A stretch of 64,000 nt of DNA from Balaenoptera acutorostrata (Eukaryota > Chordata > Mammalia > Artiodactyla > Balaenopteridae): the NCBI RefSeq assembly GCF_949987535.1, contig NC_080078.1, positions 26,308,942-26,372,941 on the forward strand, given 5' to 3'. The notes beneath the pieces were generated by a model. It was given only the letters and a program-made list of their open reading frames with translations. It was not told the DNA's origin and searched no databases. A program made the translations under genes and the position numbers. Below, piece after piece: positions 10,721-23,842 of this stretch; the first letter of the stretch is position 1, and each line of letters starts with the position of its first letter.

Positions 10721-10984
10721 ATAATGTTAAACAAAAAAGCTTTGTAAACTGTATTTTACTTGACACCTTAGCTCACTTTCAGGATTGGCCTTGAAGGGGC
10801 TTGAGAGAGCATGTTGAAGTTGTGTATGTCATGAATATCACAAATTCTTAGGCTCTAGAGAGAAGATAGGGTATATGAGGTCTGTATTTAATAGGAAGAA
10901 CAAGTACCATAATTTACCATTATTGTGGCAGTTAACTCCATCTCTGTCTCCAGATTAGCTCCAGTTTTTGTAGGTAAATAGCTG

Positions 10985-11225
10985 CTTTATTCATTCCCTC
11001 ATTCAACAAATATTTCCTTAGTATATACTATGTAGGAGCCCCGTGCTTGGCACAAGCCATACAGCGGTGAAGACAAACAGATGGTGGCGTCCTTGATCTG
11101 ATTTTTTTCCCCCATAGTAATGCTTTCAGGTGGGCAGGGGAGAAATTAGGCACACTTGACAGAGGAAGAAACTGAAACTTAATAAAGTTTTGTAGCTTCC
11201 GCATAAGGGCCAAATAGTAAATATT
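10985..11225 (-). repeat. L2 LINE 3' remnant in intron 1
   Basis: CATTCAACAAATATTTCCTT followed by ACTATGTAGGAGCCCCGTGC, the antisense of the L2 end. Confidence 0.6.
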
Positions 11226-12345
11226 TTTGGCTCTGTAGGTATATGACCTACAGTCTCTGTTGCAAATAATTAACTCTGCAATTGTAGTGCAAACATAGCC
11301 ATAGGACTTCAGTAAGCTTGGCTGTGTCTCAAATACAACTAGTCATAGACACCGAAATCTGAATTTCATGTAGCTTTGTCACAAAATATTGTTTTGATTT
11401 CTCCCAAGAATTAAAAAATGTGAAATACATTCTTAGTTTGCAGGCCATTTAAATACAAGCAGTGGGCCGGTTTTGGCTGTAGTTTTAGGCAGTAGTTTGC
11501 CTACCCTTGCTTTTTGTGATTGGTTTTCCTATATCTTAGACATAGTGCTTATATAGTCATCTCTCCCCTCACCCAACTATGTAGACGTTAAAATCTCTTG
11601 AAAAGAGCATCTTATCAGGGAGATAGCTAAAAGAAATTCTTCTCTATATGCCCAGAAATTTCTGAAAGATAAATTAATAATGTTAAAATGGCCATTGTCG
11701 GTAAGAGTAGGAGGTGGTTGGGGCATGGTGGCGAGGGCTTGGAAATGAGGCTCCCTTGTCCGTACCACTGGCAGGCTGCCTCTGTGCCCAATGGCTACTA
11801 CTGATTGGATCTGCTTTTATCGTATCATTTAAGACTTGTAGAGTGTCGTTGCTCTGGAGTAGATAAGAGCACATCTGGGACTTGAGATTTCTCTGTTAGA
11901 TTTTTGGTGGTATAGCAGATTCCACTTTCATAATAAGTAAACTAAGAAGTTGGTTCGACTTGTTCTGTAGCCGAATCAAATTCAAAGTCCACAGAGGTCA
12001 CTTAACTTGGACCTTCAATACTCATATCAAAGACACAGTGGGATAGGTTGCTCTGAAATCAGTTTCATGATCTTACATAATTGGGAGTGAGGACATGTGG
12101 TTGTTCTTTTATTCAAATTATACGCTGTCTTCTGTTAACTTTTTGAATCTCCCAAGTAGAGTGTTTAGGGAGGGATAGTCGAGAAGAATTAAGAAATATT
12201 ATATAGAAAACGTCTACTGTGGGCTGGAGGAGCTTGGCTCCAGCCAAGAGGAGAGGTTTCTCTCTGGGTTATGCAGGTGTCCAAGATGTAGCTACTTCTC
12301 TCAAGCATGGCTGAAAAGAAATAGGGCTTGTCCAGAGTTCTTTTT

Positions 12346-12661
12346 TTTTTTTTTTTAAGAGCTCCTGACTGACTTATTTATTTATTTCCTTTATTTTTTT
12401 GGCTGTGTTGGGTCTTCGTTTCTATGCGAGGGCTTTCTCTAGTTGTGGCAAGCGGGGGCCACTCTTCATCGCGGTGTGCGGGCCTTTCACTGTCGCGGCC
12501 TCTCTTGTTGGGAGCACAGGCTCCAGACGCGCAGCCTCAGTAGTTGTGGCTCATGGGCCTAGCTGCTCCGCGGCATGTGGGATCTTACCAGACCAGGGCT
12601 CGAACCCATGTCGCCTGCATTGGCAGGCAGACTCTCAACCACTGCACCACCAGGGAAGCCC
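12346..12661 (-). mobile_element. CHR-2-type SINE in MARF1 intron 1
   Basis: The minus strand begins GGGGCTTCCCTGGTGGTGCA and ends in an A-tail (T-run at 12,341-12,356). A short duplication, CAGAGTTC, flanks it. Confidence 0.85.
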
Positions 12662-13160
12662 CTCAGAGTTCATTTTTGTTTGAAGACCTATGAAACGTAA
12701 GGAATGGAAGATGATAGACTTTAAAAAAAATCAGATTGATGTAGTTAGGGTTCAGGCATAAATAGTCAACCAAGTTTACCAATTTTAGTAAGCTGTAATA
12801 TGCTTTGATAGCCATTCTACTTGTGTTCCTTAAGATCTGACTTGTTGGGAGCCATTGCACCATAATTTTTTTTTTTAACTTGGAAGACATTTACATTTAT
12901 TTTTACTTTCCCACATCACTAATCCTGGATATGAGTGGCTAAATCTTGTATCTCTATCAGGAATACATAGCACCACTGAGTGGCTGTTACATCCTATGGA
13001 AAACTCAGTCTTTGGTCACAGCATTAAGAGTTCCTGGATTTGGTCCCATCAGCCCTCTTTGCAATGACCTATACACCATAAATATAGTTGTAGTCTCAGA
13101 TTTCAGTAATAAAATTAGTACTTATGCAAATAAATAATATTGAAATCTCATTCTTAACAG

Positions 13161-13362
13161 GGTGGAAGAATGAAAGAAAAGAAAGATGAAAGAATGTTGA
13201 ACCACTTTGTATGGCTGTATGATGGAAGGAAACGGAACTGAGAACTCCTGCAGTAGAACACTTGGATGGCTTCAACAAGATAATGATGCTAAGCCATGGC
13301 TTTGGAAATTCTCTAATTGCTTTTCTCGTCCTGAGCAAACATTGCCACTTAGTCCCCAAACG
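13161..13362 (+). CDS. MARF1: MARF1 exon 2: leader end and coding start (codons 1-48)
   Basis: Acceptor TTCTTAACAG, donor ACG|GTAACT. Coding begins at 13,219, after 58 nt of leader. It encodes MMEGNG through SPQT and ends on a codon boundary (phase 0). The leader part has four upstream ATGs: 13,170 and 13,194 in one frame that overlaps the main start, 13,186 (four codons), and 13,211 (three codons, its stop overlapping the main ATGATG). Confidence 0.93.
13170..13241 (+). promoter_or_regulatory. Overlapping out-of-frame uORF at the MARF1 start
   Basis: A 23-codon ORF begins 49 nt upstream of the MARF1 ATG in another frame and stops at TGA 13,239-13,241, inside the MARF1 coding region. Its ATG has A at -3, a better context than the first MARF1 ATG. 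A ribosome that starts here cannot easily reach the main start, so the element should lower MARF1 translation. The effect is inferred; only the reading frames are seen. Confidence 0.6.
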
Positions 13363-16300
13363 GTAACTATGTGCAAGACTAAGGACATAGCAAATTCCTA
13401 ATGCAAATAGATGAGAGATCCATTTGGTCTGGGGCAGTCTCTCTCCCTGGAGTCTGTGCTAAGTTTTCTCTTGCATCCTGCTTATATTACTCCTTGTAGC
13501 ACATTATTGTAATTCCTGACTCAATGAGGGCACAATTTTTTAACTCCTGTACTTCCACACTAAGCAACAATAGATGCTTTAAATATGTGCTGTTAAAATT
13601 TTGGAAAGATTTGTTTCTCATTAAAGTCACAGATTCCAAAGACAAAATCCACATTGTGGAGTAAAACCGGAGGAAAGTACAAAATAGATTTTATTTTACG
13701 GTAGCCTTCTGAGTTTTGTGTCTTAAAATCAAGGAAAGGTTGATAGGATTTGTTGATAGTCTTTTTCTGTTCAAGATTTCTCTTGAATATTTAAATATGT
13801 CTAGAACTTTTTCTTTTGTCTTTTCATAGTGATTTTGACGTTTTCTGATTTTATTTCCTTCATCGTTATCACTTTTTTTTTTTTTTTTGCTATTGTACTT
13901 GGGATTTAAATGAGACTTTACTATGAATTTATATAAGGGTATTGATAATGACTTTTTAAAAAAATCTATTCCCTGTCTTCTCCAGCTTTTCATTATATAG
14001 TTACCTTTGTTGCATGGCATCAGTAATTGGAGTTCTTTCAGAAGTATTTTACCTCAGGGACAGTTTGCACTGAGGGCTGGCAGCTCAAGCAGGGTCCTGG
14101 GGTGGCAGATCTAGCCCTAACAGAGTCACAGGACACGGAATTGCACTTTCACCTTTACAGATCCAGAATCTCGATTTTGTCAGTGGTACCCAGAATTGCG
14201 TACGTTCAGGGAGATCAACTCACAATAACCCTGCCCATAAGAGCCAGATCTATATAAATCAGAATGCCAATGAGTTAATTTCCAGCCTGAATTGTAATTA
14301 CCAAGAGGGCAGAACATACTGCTCGTTGGCTGGTGAGACCATTGCTATTACCTCCCTTTTAGGAAAAGTAACTGAAAATCCAAATTTCTCCCTTATTAGT
14401 GTACCCTCCCATAGCAGAAGGAGTGAAGTCATAGCAGTCAGATGGACCTTCCTGTGCTCTAAGGGATGAGCATGTCTCAGTCACTGTATCAGGGCGTCCC
14501 CTTCATCTTAATAGTGCCTGCGCTCAGCCAGTAAAGGTTGTTGATTGGTTGGATCCCCTTTCAGTGGCCAGGTACTCTGCTGAGTGCTTTATGTTTACTA
14601 TTTCGTTTTATCCTTCTAACAAATGTAGTAGGTACATTCTCTTGTTCCCAGTTGAAGGATGGTAACATTGAAGCATAAAGAGGTTAGGTTAAGTCACTTA
14701 CCCAAGGTCATAAAACTATTTAGTATCACATTCAAACCCAGGTCTCTGACACCAATGCAATGCTATAACCTTTATAAACATACCAGCCTCATGTGTCTAT
14801 GTTACAGGCATATGACAAACTATTTCTCTTTTATCTTTTTCCCAGATAGTTTTCTAATTACTCTAATTCTTTCCACTGGTTACAAAATAATTGTTGGCAT
14901 TATGGCTTTAGGTCATGATACCCCAGGGTTTGCTAAATGTCATCAGCAACACGTTTAAGACCTATTCATGGATGGGCCACTTGGGCAGATGCTTGATAGT
15001 GCTTGATACCTTCTTCCCTGGAGGACCTTACTGAAACCACCTAGATCTGACTGCACAAACTATTAAGTATTTTCCTCAAAGCACTTTGCTTGTAAGCCAT
15101 CTTTAGTGAATACTGTTATGACTGTGTTGTTTTTTATACCACCTATTTTGTCTTCAGAAGACACTGAGCGGTAAGGGGAAGTTATCAAAGGGAAGACACT
15201 GAGACATGGATGGTTAATCAGGCTTGTTGAATATGTAAACAGACCCCCTCCCCAAGTCTCTTAAAATTCAGGAAGGACACAGTCGTAATTTTAGTTGTCT
15301 GTTTCAATGTTCACCTCCTGCTGAAGAATGCTCCTGGTTTTAGCTGCCATTCCGTTTTTGTGGTTGTGATTTTGTGTGGTTATGACGGAGTGATGGAGAT
15401 AGGTTTGAACACTGTTTGCATTTTTTAATGCAATCAGATGTGAGTAACCCCAAGTCAATAGCCTCATAAAATTAATTTGTGTTCTGGTTTTCTTTTCTCA
15501 GAAAGATTACATGGAGAGCAAGAAAGTTGCTGTGGAATTAAAGGATGTACCATCTCCCCTTCATGCTGGCTCTAAACTTTTTCCAGCAGTCCCACTTCCA
15601 GATATCCATTCTCTTCAGCAACCTAAAATACAGCTTTCAGCTGTCCCCAAAGTAAGCTGCTGTGCCCATTGCCCTAATGACCCCTCCACTTCGCCAATGC
15701 GTTTTGGTGGTGGCGGTGGCGGAGGGACTGGTAGCTTGATTCCCCCAGGCGCACTGTTAGACTCGCAAAGCACCAGGACAGTCACGTGTCAGGTGGGGTC
15801 AGGGTTTGCTTTCCAGTCTGCATCTTCACTCCAGAGTGCCTCAGCTAGGAACAATTTGGCCAGCGTTGCAAGTGACTTTCCCAGCATGTGTCTAGAAAGT
15901 AATCTCTCTCCCTGCAAACACCTGCCCTGTTGTGGAAAGCTCCATTTCCAGTCATGTCATGGTAATGTGCACAAGCTGCATCAGTTTCCAGCTCTCCAGG
16001 GCTGCACCTCCTCCGCTGGCTATTTCCCCTGTTCTGATTTCACAAGTGGGGCTCCCGGGCACTTGGAAGAGCACATTTCACAGTCGGAGCTAACGCCTCA
16101 CTTATGCACCAACTCTTTGCACCTAAATGTGGTACCTCCGGTTTGTTTAAAGGGCTCACTTTACTGCGAAGACTGCCTCAACAAGGTTTGTATCTTTTTA
16201 TTTGTTATGTTCGGTGCAGCTAAGGTTTGAGGAATGACTTTTTAAAAATAATAATGGATATATCTTGAAAAAAATATTTCTTGTGAGTGGGGTCAAAGAC

Positions 16301-19300
16301 TCTTTTGTGATGTGGCTTTCTCCCCGTCAGCATAACTCCTTCTGGTCCTGAAAGAAAGGAAAGGGTAAAATGGGAGGGACCATTCAAAAAAGTGCAGAGT
16401 AATTATTTAGTTTATGCTCTTAGAGTCTCCTGTAATAAATCTATTTCTTACATGTGAACCTAGCTTGGCAAAGCCTTGTGTTCTGTTCTGTCTTTAAAGG
16501 CTAGAGCACAATTGTGATTTCTTATAGCTAACACTCACCTGATACATGGACCCATTCTTGTAAAACTGCATGTTGTCCCTTTGTAATAATTTGGGGAACT
16601 TGAAACTTGGCCTCAGTCACACCCAGTGTTCAAGTAAAGACGTTACTTCCTTTTATGTAAAGTGTGTCTGAGGGTCTCCACCGTAGCAGACATATGGCCC
16701 AGAATGTAAAGGTCTGATCATGTGAATATCTTCCCTGATCATTTCAAGTCACTTTGGAAGTGAGTTTATGCATTGGTAGCTGATAGTTCTGGGAAGGGTG
16801 ATTTGAAAATACGTTTTATCAGAGGTTAGCAGGTGGAAAGGAGAAACACTTAGAATGTGTTTTCAGTTGTTATGTGTAACTCTAGGTTCTGAAATAATGT
16901 ATCTGAAACCTCCTCCTCTTTTTAAAAAAATTTTAAAACAGCCGGCAAGAAATAGTATAATTGATGCTGCTAAAGTCTGGCCAAATATACCACCTCCAAA
17001 TACTCAAACTGCACCTGTTACTATTCCTCTGTGTAATGGCTGTGGAACCAAAGGAACAGGGAAGGAGACCACGTTGTTATTGGCGACCAGTCTAGGCAAA
17101 GCTGCTTCGAAATTTGGTAAATGACAGTATGGTGTAAAATGTGCATATTAGTTTTCAATACCTGATACTAACACTGCATTTAATCGCCTTTAAAAAGATT
17201 CCTTGTGGTTCTAAAGCTACTGTGTATGAGTCTCCATTTCCATCTCTTGGTAAAAATCTTTTTATCCTTATAGACCAATAGGTCAGTTGCCATTAATGTT
17301 GGGCTGACGCTATTTGAGACCGGAAGCTGTGTATAGTAAAACGAGGAGTATATTAGGAGAAGTAAGTGCTGGAAGGGACTTGGTGTCAACTTAGGTTCAT
17401 AATCACACTTGTTGGTTATATGCTCCCTAGACGTACTTAGTATTTAGAAAGATTTAGCAATGGCTGATGAAAAACAGTATTTGAAAACCTAAGATTATTT
17501 CCCCAAAAAGTAATTGATATATTTTATCTTTAAAAAACATTTTTTAAAAATTTGAATCAGATATTAATGCAGTGTTAAAAATCATTTAAAATCAAGGACA
17601 AGGGAATTCCCTGGCGGTCCAGTGGTTAGGACTCCGAGCTTCTACTGCAGTGGGCACGGGTTGGATCCCTGGGTAGGGAACTAAGATCCAGCAAGGCCTG
17701 TGGCGCAACCAGAAACAAACAAACAAACAAATGTGCTTTAAAAATAAAATAAAATCAAGGATGATAACAACTTCACCGTTCGTCTTCTCTTCATTGTTCT
17801 CCCACACTGAGTCGGTAGACAAGTGTGGGAGGAGCGTGAAGATCAGGTCTCAGAGCCGCAGCGTCCATTCACCTATGTGTTAGTGTTCAGAGGAGCATAA
17901 CTGGTCAGTGTGAGAGTGACTCATGCTTTGTGATGGATTTATTGTGGGCTTAAAGTGACTTGATCTTTAGATTTGTTCTCTCCTGAAAAATAGGAATAAT
18001 CACTTAGAGATACTATGGCAGCTTGGGATTGTTTGTCTTATTAGACCAGCCATTGAGGTTGGTATCCTTAAATTTAACATCAGTCAATAATTTCATTTTC
18101 CTGCCCCTAAGAATGAGAGGTAGCTACCTGTTATTTTTATTTGAATGTCTTACCTCTTTTTTACCATGTGTAATTGAAAATGTTAACATTTCTTAAGGGT
18201 CACCAGAAGTTGCACTAGCCGGACAGGTGCTAGAAAACTTACCCCCCATTGGAGTTTTTTGGGATATTGAAAATTGCTCAGTCCCCTCTGGCCGCTCAGC
18301 TACTGCAGTTGTACAGAGAATTCGTGAGAAGTTTTTTAAAGGCCACAGAGAAGCAGAATTCATTTGTGTGTGTGACATCAGTAAAGAAAACAAAGAAGTT
18401 ATTCAAGAGCTGAATAATTGCCAGGTAAAAAAAAAAAAAAGAATTTTTATCTATTTTGGTAGAAGAATAAGCACGTGTGATTTCTTTTTAAGAATTCTAA
18501 TTGAAAATTTGTTTAATAATATGCATTTGTGCTAAGTTTGTAAATAAAGGAAAACAGCAAAAGATTATTTCTTAATTAGGTACTAGAAGTCATTTAATCA
18601 TGTCTGATCTTTCAGCAAGGCTGCTGATATGTGACTAGTGCTTTCCTAGTATAGTGGTTACATATGTATCATTTCCTTTGATTTTCATAACTGCTTTGTG
18701 AACAAGGCTCATAGGATTTATTATATGGAATTTACAAATGAAAGGGCCCAAGAGGTGAAGCAACTTTTTTAAGATCATATGGCTGTAAGTGGATGAGCTT
18801 AGATTTAAATCCAGATTGTCTGACCCCAAAGTCTGTTCTCTTCAGCTGGAACCAGAATCAAGTTCTTTTGACTTTCAGACAAGTAATTCTATTGATATGC
18901 CATATTCCTGCCTAAAATTATATAGTTCTGTTCCTTGTAAAAACTAATAAATCCTATTTTGTATTGTATGTAGTTGAGGCACCTCTCAAACCTTTCCTTC
19001 CTTTGGAGACTTTAATGTGAACCTGATAGTTTTAACAGGAATAAACACATTTTAGCTCCCTTAGGGACAGATGCCTCTCCTCTTCCACCACCTGATGGTG
19101 GAAGCCACAGACGACGAATAGAAATGACATCAAATACAGCCCCAAATCGTACCTTAATTATATATCATACCTCTGCCACCCACAAAATTGTTGGCAAAAG
19201 ATACTAGAGAGAGCTAATTTACTTCACATTTCACTTTCTTTTCTTTATTTTCTGAAAGGGGGATGGATGAAGTGAAAAAGCAGAAGATTAGAGATGAAAC

Positions 19301-22300
19301 TAGGGATAATAATGGTCCCAGTTAATTCGTCTGGAGAACTGAAGTTGAAATTATTGAGATTTGACTGTAATTTTTTTCCATTCCTAAGTGGCAGTAATAA
19401 TAAAAGTTTCCTCAAGAACTGTCTATTAAGAGGCGGGCAGAATGTGTAGTGATTTTCTAATCTCAGCTCTTTCTCATTTGTCCTTATTATAAATTAATGC
19501 AGGTAACCGTTGCCCACATCAATGCTACTGCAAAGAACGCTGCTGACGACAAGCTCCGCCAGAGCCTCCGAAGGTTTGCAAATACTCACACTGCTCCCGC
19601 CACTGTGGTTCTTGTGTCAAGTAAGTGTAGAAACATCTGCTAATTTCAGCTAAGCTCACTGTGTGTGAATTATCATAGAAACCAAAATATGTTAAAGTAA
19701 AATGTGCCCCCAAAGACGCTGAAATACATAGGACATTTTATGCTTATCTTTGAAAACTGTTTAGAAAAAAAAATGGGTCTACCTGGATTTCTGTATTTTT
19801 CTCCTTGGAACTTGATTAAGGATTCTTGCGGGGCCAAGTTTACTAAAGAAAATGTAATTTTTTTTAATCCTGGGGGCCCCGTATTGCTAATTTTAAAAAT
19901 CTAAGATGAAGTTGGGCTCCTCAGAGTATTAACATTTGCTCCTTTTTACTACTGGAAGTAACGTGTCTTGGGGTTCAGTATAAGTATACGTAAAATTGTC
20001 TTACCATGTTAATTCTTCTGATACGAAATGCGTTCCTGTTCTACAAAGGGGTGGGGGTGGCAACTTAGAATACAATCCTGCCGTTCCTTCCTTCTCAGTA
20101 GATGTCATTAGAGTTACCTCTCTATCAGGTGTTTCTAATGTTTGGGGATGGGGGTTGGGCTGTACCTTGTCTTTCAGCTGATGTCAATTTCGCATTGGAA
20201 CTTAGTGACCTGAGACACAGGCATGGTTTCCACATAATTTTGGTCCATAAAAACCAGGCCTCAGAAGCACTGCTGCACCATGCTAATGAGCTGATCAGAT
20301 TTGAAGAATTCATTTCCGACCTGCCCCCCAGGTTACCAGTAAAAATGCCAGTAAGTGGGTTTGTGTTCTTTCTGCCATATTCTAGTTGAGATTACAGAGG
20401 CTCAAGACAGCCCTTCGTAAGGGGTCTGCAAGCCCAGGTGAGGCTGTTCTTCGTAATAGGCTGGCCAGATTTTGAAACAGGCCTAGAAACTTTCTTCTCT
20501 TACAGATATACAGAGAATTGACATGCATGCATTTTGCTTTTATTTTTTTCAAAATGTCATAGGGAACTGACTTTTAGATTTACCTTACTGACAACCACTT
20601 GCCAGTGTCTCCAAAGCTAGCAATGTTTTGTGCCAGGGGGATGGAAGTAATGGAATGAGAGTTATTACTCTTTTTGCTTCCAGGTTTTAAGTGTAAAGAA
20701 TATGATGGTTTGCACATACTGGTGTGGTTGGAGTCAAATAAGCAGAGTGATTGTACAGTTGTGGCACTTAATCCTGAAGCTCCAGCAGGCCTCTGAGCCT
20801 GTTTTCTATGGTTGTGGTCCGTGGCATGCATGGGCACAATGAGGAGTAGTGGTCACTACACCTGTAGCCTGGTAAGCCACTTGACAGGAGAAAGTGCACG
20901 TGTTTCCAGCAGGCTGAGCATTTCTCATAGTCTTGTTTAGGATAAGAATGTTTACTGCAACACTGAGCTGTGTTTAAGCTGTCTGGAGACTATATGTGCA
21001 ACTTTTAAACAATAATAACGGAGAGGAGCTATAGTGTGGATGGTCCAGAAGGGTGGGCAATCCCATTCATGAAATGCAGTTTTAACATATTTTAATAACT
21101 TTAGAGTTACAGAAGCACTTTAGGAATGATCTCACCCAACCTCCTCATTTTAGGGAGGAGGAAGTCAGCACTTAGAAAAAGTAAAGCAAACCGCTGGAGG
21201 TCCCACAGCGTGATGGCAGCAGAACCGAGACTGCCCCCCCCCCCACCCCAGATTCAAGCACTTGCATTGCTGGCCCCACTGCATTCCCTGATACCCAGTG
21301 AGATCAGAGCCTGGCCAGAGATTGAACACATGCTAAGGATAATCCGCAGTTGGGGGTACCAGAATCTGGCCCAAGGAATAACATACACAGGCCCTACTTC
21401 AGGCTTTGGAGCTGCTCTGCTGATTTACTTTTGTTGTTCTTTATGTTTTTAGTCTTTCGGCTACAGCTACATTTCCTCTCTTCCGCTTGTGTTTGGCACT
21501 CACTTTTTTAATCCAGAAGGCCTTTAAGTCAATTGTAGTATTTTAGGTGAGAGATTGCCCACTGTAGAGATCCTTATTCCTTATGATTAAAAAAAAAAAA
21601 GACTGATTATTCAGTACATTCAATCTTGCCACATATTTTTTTCTCATTCGCCAGAGTGATAATTTTAGATACACTTCTCTTTTTCCATGTTTTTCAGTCT
21701 AAGTAAGTTTACCCTCTCCCGTGGAAATCTCTGTTATCTCCTCTCCAAGGTTGCTAGCTAAAGTTTGGAGATCACTCATTGTTCTTGTTTGTAATTGAAT
21801 GTGTGCCCTCAAGTCCACCCACTGTAACACTTTTCCTCTGTATCAACAGTGCCACACTCTGCTCTATGTTTATAACCTACCAGCAAATAAAGATGGCAAG
21901 AGCATCAGCAACAGGCTCAGACGCCTGTCCGATAATTGTGGCGGGAAAGTGCTAAATATCACAGGCTGCAGCGCAATCCTCCGCTTCATAAACCGAGATA
22001 GTGCAGAACGGGCTCTGAAGCGAATGGAAAATGAAGATGTCTTTGGTAATAGGATCATCGTGTCATTTACTCCAAAAAGTGGAGAACTCTGTGAAACAAA
22101 GAGTTCAAATGCAACTGCTGATAAAGCGAAGTCTCCCAAAAAACTTAAGAATCCAAAATTGTGCCTCATCAAAGATACAAGTGAACCATCTTCCAGTGCC
22201 AAAGCCGCACCTGGAAAAGGGTCGCAGGCAAATTCTGGATCTGCTACCAAAACTACCAATGTTAAAAGTTTACAGGTAATTGTGATACCTCTTGCTTTCT

Positions 22301-23776
22301 GAAGTTTATGGTAGGTTTGCTTTCTTGGTCTCTGTTTTATATGCTCGCTTGCTTTTGGTGTGTCCTTTTCTACATTTTCGAGGATACTCAAAGTCAAATG
22401 TTTCCTGTACAAGGTCTGACACATCTTGGGGGCTTAACTGTTAAACTCCCTTGCTCTGTCTGTTTTAAGGAGCTATGCCGCATGGAGTCGAAGACTGGCA
22501 CTCGAAGCAGTGAGCCCCAGCAAGGCCACCTGAGGCCGGTGGCACCTCCTCACAGAAATTCAAGTGCTGCAGCGCCCACACCTAAAACCTCGGGGGTGGC
22601 AGAATCCGTTTACAAAACCAATCCAAAGTAGGTTCCATTATTCTCCCTTGTAGCTGCTTGTCATGATGTGAAGGAAAATAAGTGACCTCTTCCCTGCAAT
22701 GTTTCCCTCCACTAGAAAAGAGAACCTCAGCACCCGCAGTGTTACCAGTTCTCCTGTAGAGAAAAAAGATAAAGAGGAGACTCTGTTCCAAGTGAGTTAC
22801 CCGTCTGCTTTTAGCAAGTTGATCGCATCCAGGCAAGTGGGTCCTCTGCTCACGCCTCAGTCTTGGTCTTCTCGGTGAGTGGTTCTTGATCCATGGAGTG
22901 GTTGTGTGCAGTAGAAGGGGTTATGAAATAATGTTTGTTTAACAGAATTCAAGCAATACACAAGTGCATATTTAAAAGAGAAATCTTCCACCCCTCCTCC
23001 GCCAGTCCCCTTTTCCACTGGTAACGATAGCTAACATTTGGGGGCAGTGATTCTTGCTGTTTCTCCCTCCTCCACGTGGGAGTCTTGGTAAGCAGAAGTC
23101 AGAGAGAGAAGCCTGTCCTGGAGTCCTTAGGCAATGATGGGAGGCACATTATGTTCTTACCATGTCCTCATGGCTTCATCGTGCTGAGGAAGAGGCCCAA
23201 ACTGACACGCATTGGTTATTCTTATTCGTGGGGTAATTATAGGAAGCTGTTTGAGGAACGAGGGTCTCTGTAAACCACCTTAACACCGACCTTACTTAAG
23301 CTTTCTAAACTCCAAGTAATTCGTGAAGCTTGGAAAACAGAAGGAGCTCATGCATCCCATGAGCTCCTTCTAGCATTGTATTTGTTCTGCTGAGTTGGTG
23401 AAGACTCACTATAGAACATGACTTTGGACCTGTCAAATGACATGTACAAACTCACGTAAAAGATTTCCTTACATGGAGAAGGGCCGCAATATATGAGCAA
23501 GAATATCTGTCTTGGGATTTCCCTGGTGGTCTGGCGGGTAAGATTCGTGGTTCCACTGCAGGGGGCGTGGGTTCAGTCCCTGGTCAGGGAACTAAGATCC
23601 CACATGCTGTGGGGCACGGCCAAAAAATAAATCAAATAAAATGTCTTTATATTTAAAAAATATATTGGGAATTCCCTGGCGGTCCAGTGCTTAGGACTGC
23701 ATGCTTTCATTGCCGAGGACCCGGGTTTGATCCCTGGTCGGGGAACTAACATCTCACAAGCCACATGGTGCAGCGG

Positions 23777-23842
<66 letters not shown>

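Noticed and set aside
13186..13218. An N-terminally extended MARF1 starting at the in-frame ATG 13,186
   Set aside because: That frame meets TGA at 13,198-13,200 before the main start.
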